From: Rhizomys pruinosus
Taxonomy: Eukaryota; Chordata; Mammalia; Rodentia; Spalacidae
DNA length: 64,000 bases
Direction: 5' to 3'
Assembly: GCA_009823505.1 (NCBI GenBank)
Contig: VZQC01006589.1
Coordinates: forward strand, 4,091,723 to 4,155,722
Part shown: positions 39,861 to 52,505 of the stretch, piece by piece
Position numbering within the stretch: the first letter of the stretch is position 1
Layout of the letters: each line of letters opens with the position of its first letter
The notes under the pieces: generated by a model
Told to the model about the DNA's origin: nothing
The model's input: only the letters and a program-made list of their open reading frames with translations
Databases searched by the model: none
Position numbers and translations under genes: made by a program

Positions 39861-42590
39861 CATGGTGGGGGCTGGAGAGATGGCCTAGCGGTTAAGAGCA
39901 CTGACCACTCTTACAGAGGACCCGGGTTCAATCCCCAGCACCCACATGGCGGCCAAGAACCATCTGAGGCTCCAATTCCTGGAGAACTCCAGTTCCAGGG
40001 GAATCCATTGCCCTCTTCTGACCTCCGCGGCATTGCACGACACGGGTGCACAAACCTGCATGCAGACAGTACATTCCTACACATACAGAAATAAAATTAT
40101 TTTAAAAAAGAAAAAAAAATGGGCATGGTGGCACACGCCTTTAATCCTAGCACTCAGGAGGCAGAGGCAGGCAAATCTCTGAGTTCAAGGTCAACTGGTC
40201 TACAGAGTGAGCTCCAGGTCAGCTGGGACTTAAAGGGAAACCCTGTCTCAAAAATACAAAACAAACAAACGAAAAAAAAAAAAACACCAAAAAAACAAAC
40301 ACTTTATAAGCAAAATATAACAAATCTCTTGTGCCAAATGGTAATAAAATAAATAGAATAATGTCAAAAGGATAAGCTGGCCTCATGGGATCCGCCTTTA
40401 ATCCTAGCACACATTGCTATAAATAGAATAGAAAATAAATGGTGTATGGCGCTGGAGAGATGACTCAACACTCAACAATTAGGAGCACAAACTGCTCCTA
40501 AAAAGAACCTAGGTTCAGGGCTGGAGAGATAGCCTAGCGGTTAAGAGCACTGACTGCTATTGCAGAGGACCCGGGTTCGATCCCCAGCACCCACATGGCG
40601 GCTAAGAACCATCTGTAACTCCAATTCTAGGAGAACTCTAGTTCCAGGGGAATCCAAGACCCTCTTCTGACCTCCGTGGCATTGCACGACACGGGTGCAC
40701 AGACCCACATGTAGACAGTACATTCATACACATACAAAAATAAGTTTTAAAAAATTAAAAAAAAAAGAACCTAGATTCAGGTAAGGGGGGTGGGGAGGGG
40801 TCTGGGCCCACTCCTCACTCCCCTGTGAGTCCAGGCAAGAGGAGCACGAATGGCTACTACGGCAGCCTCTGGGAGATTTTCCCTTTACTGCAATAACTCT
40901 TTAAGCAAGCATCACACAAGTCCTGTATAAGTCTCAGGGTAGAGTCTCAGGGTAGACCTCTTTATTCTTTTCTTTTTTAATTTTATTTATTTCTGTATGT
41001 GTATGAATGTACTGTCTGCATGCAAGTGTGTGCACCCGTGTCGTGCAATGCCGCGGAGGTCAGAAGAGGGTCTCGGATTCCCCTGAAACTGAAGTTCTCC
41101 TGGAATTGGAGTTTCAGACAGTTCTTGGCCGCCATGTGGATGCTGGGGATCGAACCCGGGTCCTCTGCAAGAGCAGTCAGCTCTCTTAACCTCTAGGCCA
41201 TCTCTCCAGCCCCCAGACCTCTTTATTCTAAGTTTCTATTTATGGCTAGCCTCTACAGCAAATCTCTATAGTAAGTCTATGGCAAAATCTCATCTTACTG
41301 GCTATGTTACAAGCTTATATAGGGAGAAACACATGGCTCTCAGAAAGACACGAAAAGGACCAGGATTCTAAGGAATGTGCTTCACACAAAGGAGATGAGG
41401 AGAGAGAACTCCCAGAGATAAGACTTAGGTGAATTTACAACCTTGGGGGAAGGCACTTAACCATTAAGAGCATACATAGGCCGGGCATGGTGGCGCACGC
41501 CTTTAATCCTAGCGCTTGGGAGGCAGAGGCAGGCGGATCTTTGTGAGTTCAAGGCCAGCCTGGTCTACAGAGCGAGTTCCAGGACAGCTGGGGCTACAGG
41601 GAGACCCTGTCTCGAAAAGACCAAAAAAAAAAAAGAGCATGCATAAATCCTGGTAAAAGCAAGGAAGACAGTCTAGCAATAACAATGTACTCCATTCCTA
41701 ATCTAAGCTATACACGAGGAGAAAAGCACTAACCAGGAGAAATAGTTTTTCCATGGAACCAAGGAATTTAGAGCTTAGCAGCTGCATCCCATCTGGGTTT
41801 CCAGTAACAGCTGTAAATGAGCTCTTGTTTTAGTAGCCCATTTCCCTGCCTGGGCTGAGTTAACTCATTCTGGGCTACAGCACCCAAAAACCACATACCA
41901 GCTATCCACCCATTAACTTCAATTCCAGGGGATCTGGCCTTCATGGGCATTGCATGACATAGATGTAATTACATACATACAGGCGAAACACAAATATAAA
42001 TCAAAATTTTTCCAAAAAAATGGAGAAATGATAGCTCTCTTCCTTAGCATAGAATTTTTATTAATGGAAGTAGGAGGAATGAGATGAAAAGACAATCACT
42101 ATTTGGGAAATTCCATAGGAGCAACTTACACTGAGCTAATCCTATGATGGTATCAGGTCCTAATCCCTGGAACATGTAAATATTTGTTAGTCTTAGTAGC
42201 TATGTTTAAAATAGAGCTCTTGAGATGAAGGGGTTTATCCTGGATAATCTGAGGGAGGTCCTAAATGCCACCAGACATTTATAAGAGACAGACAAAAGGA
42301 GATTAGGCACTAAATCTGAAGATGTTAGTACAACAGTTAAAAGCTAGGTATAAAGGGCTAGAGAGATAGCTCAGCAGTTAGGAGTGCTGTTGCAGAGGAC
42401 TTTTCCTCTCAGGACGGGAAGTGCCCACAGCCTAGCAACCACAGGCATGGCATCCCACAATGCTGCCCAGCCTCTGCCCCTTTCAGGTTTCCTCCAGTAA
42501 TTAAAGCAATGCAAGTAGAGTTCTCCAATCTCAGTTAAAACTACAGCCTTTTAATGGGCTTGCTTATAAAATAATGGCACAAATTACCTA
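39860..42590. repeat. Intergenic B1/B2 cluster
   Basis: B2 (+) 39,868-40,110; B1 (+) 40,120-40,300; B2 fragment 40,455-40,510 interrupted by a complete B2 (+) 40,517-40,765 (flanked by 'aagaacctag' words); B2 (-) 40,975-41,210; B1 (+) 41,480-41,635; old B2-like (+) pieces 41,880-42,000 and 42,355-42,400. Unique stretches 41,215-41,480 and 42,005-42,355 show no genes. Confidence 0.8.
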
Positions 42591-42905
42591 GTTGTATTTC
42601 TTGTGTATGGCCCCCTGAGCTTTTGTCCAAAGCAGTTGGGAGTGATGCATATTAGAAACACCACCGCCACCAACAACAACAGAAAGGACTGAATCGAAGA
42701 ACTGACTGAAACAGTGAACTTCTGCTCAAAACAGTCAACTTCCTCATGGAGAATATTGAGAAAGACTGAGAAAGAGATGAAAAGCATATTTGGCAGAATG
42801 CATGAGCTCTGGTGGAGTGGGTGAATGGGGTGGGGACACAGGTCTAGATTTGTTAAAAAAAATAAAAATAAATTTATGTGAAAATAAATAAATAAAAATA
42901 AGATA
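42588..42905 (+). mobile_element. L1 3' untranslated region fragment
   Basis: Homologous to the 3' end of the L1 at 14,050-14,385 (ttacctagttgtatttcttg, gagcttttgtccaaagcagt, aactgactgaaacagtgaac) and ending in an A-rich tail. It is a severely 5'-truncated L1 insertion of the same family. Confidence 0.88.
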
Positions 42906-43575
42906 ATGGCAAAGAAGCACACACTCACTTAAGCCACACATGCAGCCAGGTCCTGGGTTCCATGTGGCCGCCCGGAGTTCCTGAGCGAACCATGTGCCCT
43001 CTGCTCCTCATGCTGGTCAAAATGGCGAGAGTGAGCCACATGTGGTGGACCCTTTTTATATACTCCCTGCCCCACAAAGTCCCAGAGTTCCAAAATCCTT
43101 TGCACCTTCCATGTTGCCCCAGGCTCCTCCCCTAAGTACGCACTTTGTCAGGTAGTGAGCACCTTTCAAAGAAGAAACGGTCCATCCCACAAGTGCATGC
43201 TGCTCTTGCAGGGACCCCTGTTCATTCCCAGCACTCACCATCAAGTGGCTTTCAACCGTCTGGAACTCCAGCAACAGGAAATCTGACACTTCTGGGCCCC
43301 ACAGGCACCTGCAGTCAGACCCACTCCTCACACATACACAAAATTTTAAATAAAAATTCTTTTGTATCAAGAAATTTAGTGGTTAAAAAAGATATGTAGG
43401 AGCCGGGCGTGGTGGCGCACGCCTTTAATCCTAGCACTTGGGAGGCAGAGGCAGTCGGATCTTTGTGAGTTCAAGGCCAGCCTGTTCTACAGAGCCAGTT
43501 CCAGGATAGCTGGGGCTACAGGGAGACCCTGTCTCAAAAAAGACCAAAAAAAAAAAGAAAAAAAAGAAAAAGATG
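42905..43575. repeat. Unassigned DNA, B2/B3-like piece and B1
   Basis: Positions 42,905-43,190 are unassigned. A plus-strand B2/B3-like fragment lies at about 43,190-43,350 and a plus-strand B1 at about 43,400-43,570 with an A/G-rich tail. Confidence 0.6.
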
Positions 43576-43587
43576 TAGGTTTTTGTT

Positions 43588-43599
<12 letters not shown>

Positions 43600-43619
<20 letters not shown>

Positions 43620-44990
43620 GTTTGCTTATATAGCCATACTTTTCACTAAACTAGGCCTTTACTACTCATAGAAGTAACACTAAGAAAGCTAAAAGGGTTA
43701 GTTACCAACATTTTCCCTGGGATAGATGCTGTTCTTAAAGAACAGTGCAGTTGATTGCTCTCCACAATGATCACGCCAACAATGTCATAGGAACGTATCT
43801 AGATAGAGTGAATCCAGAGTGAAAAAAGTTGGATACTTCACCACTCCAATTCTCCCATCCATGTTGGTAACAGACCTTATCCATATTCTGAGAGTTCATG
43901 GGGCTCACACTGTAGATAGTAACATTTGACATCCCTGGCTTCAAGACTTCAACTAGTAACAAGTCCCCTTTATAAGGTTTAAATCTGTAGGAAGAATTTG
44001 TAGAGGGAAGGAGGTGCCATTGCTAACATAGACAGTGTCCAGTGTTACAGAGGTTACACATCTAATACAAAGACTTGTGTCCAGTTCTGATGGATCAGTA
44101 GGATCAGACACAGTCTTCACCTTGACTGTTTCGGTGCATGACTAGTTTCACTTTCTTCCATAAGAGCAATGACAGTTGCTTCAATGTTCACAGGAACATA
44201 ACCACTCACTAATCAGTACTGAAAAAAAAAATGGATTTATTAGGGGCTGGAGAGATGGTCTAGCAGTTAAGAGTGCCAACTACTCTTGCAGAGGACCTGG
44301 GTTCGATCCCCAGCACCCACATGGCAGCTGAGAACCGTCTTTAACTCCAGTTCCAGGAGAATCCAACTCCCTCTTCTGACCTCCGCAGCATTGTACGACA
44401 TGGGTGCACAAACCTACATGCAGACAGTACATTCATACACAAAAAAAATAAAAATAAAAAAGAAAATGGATTCATTAATCCAGCCATGGTCAGTGGATGC
44501 AGCTGTCAAAATTCCCTTGATAGACTTCAACAGGGAGTTTCCTTGAAGCCTTTCCTGTGGCCTTTCTTCAGAGTCCATCCTCCAACTAAAGTAGTCTAAA
44601 ATCTGGTCCAGGAGGCTTAGCATAGTGGAGTCACCAAAAGCATTGGCAACTGTAGGAATGAAACTTTGTCTGGCTTGAGCCAGGACCCGCAAGTCCTGTC
44701 TGGAACTTCTGAGAGTTATCTGATATCTCCATGGGCATTCAAGTCGTCTCTGTGAGTTATTTGTAGCTCTGTGAGGTGGGATATTTTGGTATATCCTGCC
44801 TCGCCTATCTCTGCAAAGTTTAGACCCTGATGGCCTTCCTTTGAGGTATTGAGCAAAATGTCACACCTCTAGTTTACTGGTTGCACAAGCAGGAGCTCTG
44901 CTGCCCCCGTTAGGAGCCAAGGTGGCTCGCCCTTCCCTTCCTCCTGCCCCCCACTTCCTTGCCCAGAGCACAGTAGCTTTTAGTATATAA
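43600..44990 (-). pseudogene. CT55/MOV10L1 N-terminal-like processed pseudogene, split by a B2
   Basis: Read on the minus strand, 44,990 to 44,465 gives an open stretch including RQSFIPTVANAFGDSTMLSL and LLKSIKGILTAASTDHGWIN. After a B2 (44,243-44,460) it continues with frameshifts through CVTS, YVSN, KPYKGDLLLVEV, PGMSNVTIYSVSPM and MDKVC to about 43,640. The order of motifs (GxxTxxxxDxGxIxESIFFS, then CVTS-YVSN-PYKGDLxEVE-DKVC) matches the OB-fold-like region shared by CT55 and the N terminus of MOV10L1, a piRNA-pathway helicase. It is intronless, with stops and frameshifts, and a CAAAA-rich tail (43,580-43,620) at its 3' end. Family assignment is from memory of motifs. Confidence 0.55.
44243..44460 (+). 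repeat. B2 SINE inside the CT55-like pseudogene
   Basis: A near-consensus B2 from 'ggggctggagagatggtcta' to an A-rich tail interrupts the pseudogene frame; similar 'aaatggattcatta/aaatggatttatta' words flank it as a probable target-site duplication. Confidence 0.88.
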
Positions 44991-45001
44991 ACACATTGCT
45001 A

Positions 45002-45410
45002 GGGCTGGAGAGATGGCTCAGCAGTTAAAAGCGCCAACTGCTCTTACACAGGACCCAGGTTCGATTCCTAGTGCCCACTGGTGGCTAAGAACCATCTTTG
45101 ACTCCAGTTCCAGGGGAACCCATGACCCTCTTCTGACCTCCGTGGCATTGCACAACACGGGTGCACCAACCTGCATGCAGACAGTACACTCATACACATA
45201 AAAAATAAAAAAATAAGCCAGGCGTGGTGGCGCATGCCTTTAATCCTAGCACTTGGGAGGCAGAGGCAGGCGGATCTTTGTGAGTTCAAGGCCAGCCTGG
45301 TCTACAGAGTGAGTTCCAGGACAGCTGGGGCTACGGAGAGACCCTGTCTCAAAAAGACAAAAAATAAATAAATAAATATTAAAAAATAAATAAATAAATA
45401 AAAAACCACA
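45002..45410 (+). repeat. B2 followed by B1
   Basis: A plus-strand B2 at about 45,002-45,210 is followed by a plus-strand B1 at about 45,218-45,355 and an AAAT-type tail to 45,400. Confidence 0.88.
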
Positions 45411-46370
45411 TTGCTGGCATGAATAGAGAGAGGAGTCACTTTTCTCCCAGACCCTCCCTTTTGAGTCTGTTTCATTTCTCATCAGGTGATTTCTCGTGGT
45501 TCCCTCCCCCTTCCTTGCCAGAAGCTCAGCCTAGGAACACAGCCTGACGGCAGGAGACAGTTCTGAGGCTTACAGCCTTGTGAAGCTGCCAGCCTGGTTC
45601 TAGGAGGGCAGAACATGGTGTGGATTACAGCCACACATGATTAAAGGATATCAGACAACAACCCACAGGAAACCCACAGGTACATGGACAGAGGCAGCCT
45701 CGGGCCTCTTTTGTTTGACTCTCAGGGCCTGGGCCTGTTTTTCTTCTCCATCTCTGTAAGATGGTAGTGGATGGCTAATGAGTCACCCTCAGGTGAGCCA
45801 GGGACACTACCTCACCAGCAGCTACCAGGTTTGGTTTCAGCTCCTTCTCTATGGAGAACACTAGAAATTCCTCTTGTTTCCACTGCCTAGTCAATCAGAG
45901 GCTACATAAAGAAGCTTCTCTGATAGTTGAGAGATGAATTAGTCAGCAAGTCTGGGGAGGGGGGTGGGCAAGGATTCCAGCCACCCAAGAAGTCATGACA
46001 ACTGAGATGATGGGGCCCCAGAAATCTCAGGAAGGAAATTCAGGACCACATACCCTGGGGCGGGGAAGGATTCCAGCGACCCAAGCAGGCTTGAGAACTC
46101 AGATCAACAAAAATAAATGTAATACAACACAGAAACAAGGTACAGATTATCCTATAAAGTCTTCAGGAAAAAAAACTTGCCCCACCAACACCTGAACTCC
46201 AACCTGGGAAATGGATTGGGGATCTGGCCTCCAGAGAATAAATTGCTGTTGCTTCAAGCTATTAAGTTTGTGAAATTTTGTTACAATGGTCATAGACAAG
46301 TAATACATAATTGTAGCGAGCAGGCTTGAGTCACCAAAGGATGCCAAAATTGATGGGTGAAAGTATATGC
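45410..46370. other. Unassigned intergenic DNA ending in an MLT1-like LTR end
   Basis: Mostly unrecognised sequence. At about 46,230-46,310, 'ataaattgctgttgcttcaa' and 'gctattaagtttgtgaaatt' resemble the 3' end of MLT1-type MaLR LTRs. No coding region is supported. Confidence 0.45.
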
Positions 46371-46379
46371 TGGCAGGAC

Positions 46380-48165
46380 TGGAGAGATGGACTAGCGGTT
46401 AAGAGCGCCGACTGCTCTTGCAGAGGACCGGGGTTTGATCCCCAGCACCCACATGGCAGCTGAGAACCATCTTTAACTCCAGTTCCAGGGGAATCTGACG
46501 CCTTCTTCTGACCTCTGCGGCATCACATGACACGGGTGCACAGACCTACATGCAGACAGTACATTCATACACATACAAAAATAAATTTTAAAAAAAGTAT
46601 ATGCTGACTAGGCATGGTGGCTCATGCCTTTAATCCCAGCACTCACAAGGCAGAGGCAGGCAGATCACTGTGAGATCTAGACCATCCTGAGTCACATAGT
46701 GAGTTCAAAGCCAGGTGGAGACCCTCAAAAAAAAAATGCTGAAAACCAAAAGCTTTGAGTAGTATGTCCACTGTTCTTCAGGAGATGAGTGGAGAAAGTG
46801 ATGTTCAGAAATGCCAAGGTTGCAAACCCATTAAGTGGTAAAAAGGGCATCAAACTCAAAACTCCTAAGGTCTATGAACTTTTAGGACACAATGTCTCTT
46901 TATTTTAAAAAGTACAGATAGCACAGCAGTTAATAACATGGGCTGCTCTTGCAGATGACCTGTGTTTTGTGTCCAGCACCCACATGGTGGCTAACAACTA
47001 TCCTTAACTTCAGTTCCAAGAGATCCAACATCTTTTTCTGGCTTCCGTGGTTATTGTATGCATGCATGTGGTGCACTTATATATATGCAAGCAAAACATT
47101 CATGCACAAAAATAAAATGTTAAGTATAAAATACTGGCAAGCCCTTGCCTAACATTTGCAAAGACCTAGGTTTGATCTTAAACACCAGGAAAAAAAATTC
47201 ATGCAAGCTAATAACTGAGTCTTTAAGACTTCCAGGAATTGGGGAGAGGGAGGCATTTCCAAACAAATCTTTTCATATTTGTTATAAGGTTTTAAGATTT
47301 TATTTATTTATTTATTTATTTGTTTATCCTACCTCTGCCTCCCTGCTGGGATTAAAGGTGTGTACCACCACACCCAGCTTAAAGATGGTTCTTAGCCACC
47401 ACGTGGGTGCTGGGAATCAAACCTGGGTCCTCTGCAAGTACTGAAGTTACAAGCAGTTGTGAGCTTCCTTTTTTTTGTTTTGTTTTTGTTTTTGTTTTTG
47501 TTTTTGAGACAGGGTCTCCCTGTAGCTCTGGCTGTCCTGGAACTCACTATGTAGAGCTCCAGGCCAGCTTGGACTAAAGGGAGACCCTGTCTCAAAAAGA
47601 CCAAAAAAAAAAAAAAAAGTCTCTGAAGCCAGGCATGGTGGTACATGCCTTTAATCCCAGTACTCAGGAGACAGAGGCAGGCAGAGCTCTATGATTTCAA
47701 GGCCAGCCTGGTCTATATAGTGAGTTCTGTTAGGGGCAGATCAGAAAGAGTTAATCTTAGCACTCGGGAGTCAGAGGCAGACAGATCTTTGTGAGTTCAA
47801 GGCCAGCCTGGTCTACAGAGTGAGTTCCAGGACAGCTGGGGCTACAGACAGGGAGACCCTGTCTCAAAAAGACCAAACAAAACAAAACAAAACAACAGAT
47901 TCTGGTTGGCTACAGATTCTGACTACTCAACTCCAACCAGATACAGATTCAGACCAGGAACAGATTCAGAACAGACACAGATTTAAAACAGAAAGTAAAG
48001 CCGGGTGTGGTGGCGCGCCTTTAATCCCAGCACTCGGGAGGTAGAGGTGGGTGGATCTCTGTGAGTTCAAGGCCAGCCTGGTCTACAGAGCGAGCTCCAG
48101 GACAGCTGGTACTAAAAGGGAGACCCTGCCTCAAAAATACCAAAAGAAGGAAAAAAACTAAAACA
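46380..48165. repeat. B1/B2 cluster
   Basis: B2 (+) 46,380-46,600; B1 (+) 46,605-46,740; B2 (+) 46,915-47,120; B1 (-) 47,300-47,385; B2 fragment (-) 47,385-47,445; B1 (-) 47,470-47,570 meeting B1 (+) pieces 47,560-47,730; B1 (+) 47,750-47,880; B1 (+) 48,000-48,160. Between 47,890 and 48,000 is a degenerate short repeat of 'acagattc'-type words. Confidence 0.75.
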
Positions 48166-48550
48166 GAAAGTAAAAAAGGAAACCTTACCTCAGAGCAAGG
48201 TGGCCAGCACTCAGGGACAGGAAATTGACTGGGCTTGGAGATCTGTACAATCCCAGGACAAGCCCCCAAATGTTGAGTCCAAAAATTGCACAGAAAAACT
48301 CTCAAGCCCAGGATTCAGTCTTTGAAACAAAATTTATTTAATTTGCTGGTGCACCAGAACCCAACTGAGAAAACTGATTCATCAGGGGAGCCAATTGCTG
48401 ACGCATCGGGGACGCAACCCACTCCATGTAGGGATAAGTGTGACCCCAACTGTCTGTTACAGAGAGACTTAAGGACAAAAACCGCAAAACCCACAAACCA
48501 GTGTCATTCAGGTCTTCAGAGGACTGGAAAGCAACTTAAAAAGAAACTGA
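48165..48550. other. Unassigned intergenic DNA, possibly LTR-derived
   Basis: No SINE or gene recognised. Composition and an A-rich purine lead-in suggest an old LTR element, but no TG...CA ends or signals were established. Confidence 0.3.
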
Positions 48551-48552
48551 GG

Positions 48553-48810
48553 GCCGGAGAGATGGCCTAGCGGTTAAGAGCGCCGACCGCTCTTACAGAG
48601 GAACCGGGTTTGGTCCCCAGCACCCACATGGCGGCCGAGAGCCGTCTGAAACTCCAATTCCAGGAGAACTCCAGTTCCAGGGGAATCCGACGCCCTCTTC
48701 TGACCTCCGCGGCATTGCATGACACGGGTGCACAGACTTGCATGCAGATAGTACATTCATACACATACGGAAATAAATAAAATAAAAAAAAAAAACTTAA
48801 AAAAAAAAGA
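48553..48810 (+). repeat. B2 SINE of the duplicated-motif subfamily
   Basis: A near-consensus copy from 'gggccggagagatggcctag' to an AAAT/A-rich tail. It contains the internal pair aactccaattccaggag / aactccagttccagggg. Confidence 0.92.
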
Positions 48811-48979
48811 AACTGAAGTTAGAATACCTGTAAAACAGTTTAATTTGGAGATCAAATCCAGTCTTAACAGATTACAACCAGTTTAGATTTTCCTCTGTAG
48901 GAATTTAGGAAAGTGGGAACCTAGGAACCCAGGTTTAAATTAGGCCTTTGAGGCATGCCAAAGGTAAACTTTAAAAAAA

Positions 48980-49627
48980 AATTTTTTTTTGGTCTTTTCG
49001 AGACAGGGTCTCCCTGTAGCCCCAGCTGTCCTGGAACTCACTCTGTAGACCATGTTGGCCTTGTACTCACAAAGATCCACCTGCCTCTGCCTCCCAAGTG
49101 CTAGAATTAAAGGCATGCGCCACCACACCCAGCTAAACTTAAATTTTTTTGTGTGCACAATATATAATGATGGAACCTTGAAGTAGCCACTTTGTTTTGA
49201 CATAACTACACAAGAGAACTGACACATAACAGTTACATGAATCTCAGACACATGTTACAACATATGAGTTACAACATATGAGTTACAACACATAGACAAC
49301 TTGGACAGACACATGACTTAATTGAACAATGAGTCCACTTTTTTCCTAAAATCTCATAGAGTAACTTGATGTGAAGGCACAGAAAGTTCTTAGTTTTTTG
49401 GTCTGCTGTACACCTTGGCTGTGCAGGGATGTGGAACCATTAATTTTTCATTATCATATTTACATACAGTCATTTAGAATTTAAGACTTTTTTTTAGTTA
49501 GCTCCCTGAATGTTGTGTGGATTTCACTAAATGCCTGTTTCTAGAACCCACTACGGGTGGCTCACAACTACCTGTACCTCCAGCTCTGGGGATCCAGTGC
49601 CATCTTCTGGCCTCCACTGGCACTGCA

Positions 49628-49665
<38 letters not shown>
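48980..49665. repeat. Direct duplication, copy 1 (B1 plus unique DNA plus CA repeat)
   Basis: A minus-strand B1 (48,980-49,135) with the unusual reading 'ttggccttgtactcac', about 350 bp of unique DNA, a B2/B3-like 3' segment and a CA microsatellite. The same order recurs at 56,290-56,930 in the same orientation. Similarity stops within the CA repeat. Confidence 0.85.
49625..49665. repeat. CA microsatellite
   Basis: About 20 CA units with few interruptions at the end of duplication copy 1; it creates a spurious Cys/Val-rich reading frame on the minus strand. Confidence 0.95.
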
Positions 49666-49670
<5 letters not shown>

Positions 49671-49689
49671 AAGCACACATTGTAATAAA

Positions 49690-50900
49690 AATGGGGGCTG
49701 GAGATATAGGTCAGCAGATAAGATCACTGGCTGCTTTTGCAGAGGACCCAGGATTGGTTCCCAGCACCCAGACGATAGCTAACAACCATCCATAGCTCTG
49801 ATTCTAGGAGATCCAGTACCCTCTTCTGGCCCAAAAGGCAATGCACATGTATGGAATAATTACATACATGCAGGCAAAACACCTGTACACATAAAGTATT
49901 AAAAAGATAATACTGAAAAAAAAATTTTAAGATAATATTGAAGCCAGGTGTTGTGGTGCATGCCTTTAATCCCCACACCCAGCAGAGGCAGATGGATTTT
50001 TTTTTTTTTTTGCAGATGGATTTCTGTGAGATCCAGGCCACCCTGGTACATAGTGAGTTATAAACAAGCTGAGGATAGAGTTTATTTCTATTGCTCTGTC
50101 CTACCCAAACAAATCCATTCCGTCTCTCTGAGATTATCAAGCCTAGTGTATATTTTCAGTCCTTTTATATGTATTTTCTTGTTTATAAGTAGGATTTGAT
50201 CCTCTTCACATAAATAAAATGCACCAAGTTCTTCTCCATAATTAGCTCCCTCCAATGCTCCACTAAAGAAAGTGTATTATGGCAAGCATCACATTCAATA
50301 GGGCAGTGTTTTCAAATTATGCCACCAAAGGCTACAGTGGCGATAGGTAGCCCGATAGCCTTATATTTGTGAAAAGAAGTTAGTGCACTCTGCTGTGTCC
50401 TATAATTACTCCATAGCCTTGTTTTACAATGGAACATCAAGTCCCTTAAATAATATGGCACCCATATCTGTGTGGTTCTATTTTCAGTTTTCTGGGTCTG
50501 GGTGTTGAGGACACTATACAAGCTGTTGCTTCAGATGGAGCACACCTATAACAGGCCATTGGTGCTTTCTAATTAGGGTGAACTTATTACTGCTAATGCC
50601 TTGTCTCCTGCTTGGGTGTTCTTCTACTCAGGAAAGCCAGAAATCTGAAGCACTAAGGGGAATTTAAAATAGCATCTGCAAAACGAAACAAAAAACAACA
50701 ACAAAAATAGCACCTCCACCAGGCATGCTGGTGCAGGCCTTTAATCCTAGCACTCAGGAGGCAAAGGCAGGCAGATCTTTGTGAATTCAAGGCCAGCCTG
50801 GTCTACAGAGTGAGTTCCAGGACAGCTGGGGCCACAGGGAAACCCTGTCTCGAAAAGACCAAAAAATAAAAAATAAAATAAAATAAAATAAAATAGCCCC
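49690..50900. repeat. B2, B1 and unassigned DNA
   Basis: B2 (+) 49,690-49,905; B1 (+) 49,945-50,060, damaged by a T-run; B1 (+) 50,715-50,895 with an AAAAT tail. From 50,060 to 50,715 the DNA is single-copy. A 69-codon minus-strand frame at 50,312-50,521 (IGLPIATVAFGGII at its end) is not recognised and could be a fragment of a retrocopy. Confidence 0.6.
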
Positions 50901-51149
50901 TCCACACTGCCAGTCTCCTCTCTCCACACTCTGGACTACTAGGGCTCATCACAATGGCAGAAGTCATCGGTGGGAGGACCAGAAACAGGGTTGACAGAAA
51001 CAGCAGGTGCCCCTAAAGACAGCATCATGGCTTAAAAATCCCTCCATTGGTGGGAAGGTTGGATTCTCCCACAGCTCTCCAAGCTAACTAGAAAAGCCAC
51101 TGAATTTAGAATGGAAATACTGAAGGGGGCAGAAGACAGTGGAACAAGG

Positions 51150-51290
51150 AACAGGCTGAGTCAAGAGGACTGGACTCTTGTCTCAGCTCTGTCACTGAGT
51201 TGGTTGCTCAGTGACCTGAAGCAAGTGACTCAGTCTCATCCATGACTTTTCTTATCTGCAAAATAAAAATCTGAATGATATATAAAGCTA
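51150..51290 (+). repeat. MIR element
   Basis: The MIR core is readable: gactggactcttgtctcagc, tctgtcactgagttggtt, then 'gacctgaagcaagtgactca' and 'cttatctgcaaaataaaa'. It is an ancient tRNA-derived SINE. Confidence 0.75.
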
Positions 51291-51399
51291 GTATGAACAC
51301 TGTCATTTTTTTTTCATTCTAAAAACCAAAGGTAAAAGTACAAAAACCTCAAATAAAGATCTTTCAATCCATTATCACTAAGGCTTCTTTAAAATCTTT

Positions 51400-52505
51400 T
51401 TTTTTTTTTTTTGAGACAGGATCTCCCTGTAGCCCCAGCTGGCCTGGAACTCACTCTGTAGACCAAGCTGGCCTTGAACTCACAGAGATCTGTCTGCCTC
51501 AGCCTCCCGAGTGCTAGGATTAAAGGCATGCACCACCACACTCCACTTAAAGATGGTTCTTAGCCGCCACATGGATGCTGGGAATCGAACCCGGGTCCTC
51601 TGCAAGAGCAGTCAGTGCTCTTAACTGCTGATCCGTCTCTCCAGTCCCTGTAATCTGAACTGAAGACCAGGCATGGAGTTCTAATCCTAGAACTTGGGAG
51701 ACAGAGGCAAATAGATCACTCAATGGGATGGTCTATGTAGCAAGTTCTAGGACAACTGGGTCTCTATACTGAGACCCTGTCTCAAAACAAAAGAAAGAGG
51801 AGGGTATGGGGGAAGGAAGAAAGGAAAGAAGGAAGGAAGGAAGGAAGGAAGGAAGGAAGGAAGGAAGGAAGGAAGGAAGGAAGGAAGGAAGGAAGACAGC
51901 ATGAGAAGGCGAGAGATGGCACACAGTGGGTAAAGTGCTTACTGTGCAAGCATGAGGCCCAGAACTGAGATTCCCCAGAACCCATGTAGGAAGCTGGGCA
52001 GGTGGCCAGTCAGCTGTAAACCCAATAATTCAGAGATAAGACAGAATTCCCCAATCGAGTTGGCTATCTAGACTGTCGAGACTTGGCCGGTTCCAGGTTT
52101 TGACAGAGACCTGGCCATGATAAATTAAAAGTGGAAAGCTATTGAGAAAGACATTCCACATCAACTTTGGGACTCCAAACAGGCATGCACACACGTGTGA
52201 ATAAGCATATGCACTTGAGTACCACACAAGGAAAAGGAACTAGAGGCAAGGAAACTTCTTTTTTTTTTTTTTTTATTTATTTTTGTATGTGTATGAATGT
52301 ATTGTTTGCATGCAGGTCTGTGCACCCGTGTCGTGCAATGCCGCGGAGGTCAGAAGAGGGTCTCAGATTCCCCTGGAACTGGAGTTCTCCTGGAATTGGA
52401 GTTACAGACGGTTCTTAGCCGCCATGTGGGTGCTGGGGATCGAACCCGGGTCCTCTGCAAGAGCGTCGGTGCTCTTAACCGCTAGGCTATCTCTCCAGCC
52501 CGCAA
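51400..52505. repeat. B1 (-), B2 pieces, GGAA microsatellite and ID/B4-like SINE
   Basis: B1 (-) 51,400-51,545; B2 fragment (-) 51,548-51,650; old B1 (+) 51,655-51,790; GGAA tetranucleotide repeat of about 80 bp at 51,812-51,895; ID/B4-like SINE (+) about 51,905-52,050; B2 (-) 52,270-52,502 flanked by 'gcaaggaaacttctt'. Confidence 0.82.
51812..51895. repeat. GGAA microsatellite
   Basis: About 20 uninterrupted ggaa/aagg units follow a B1 A-tail. The FLPS repeats read on the minus strand are artefacts. Confidence 0.97.

Noticed and set aside
51733..51985. FLPS-repeat protein
   Set aside because: Translation of the GGAA microsatellite.
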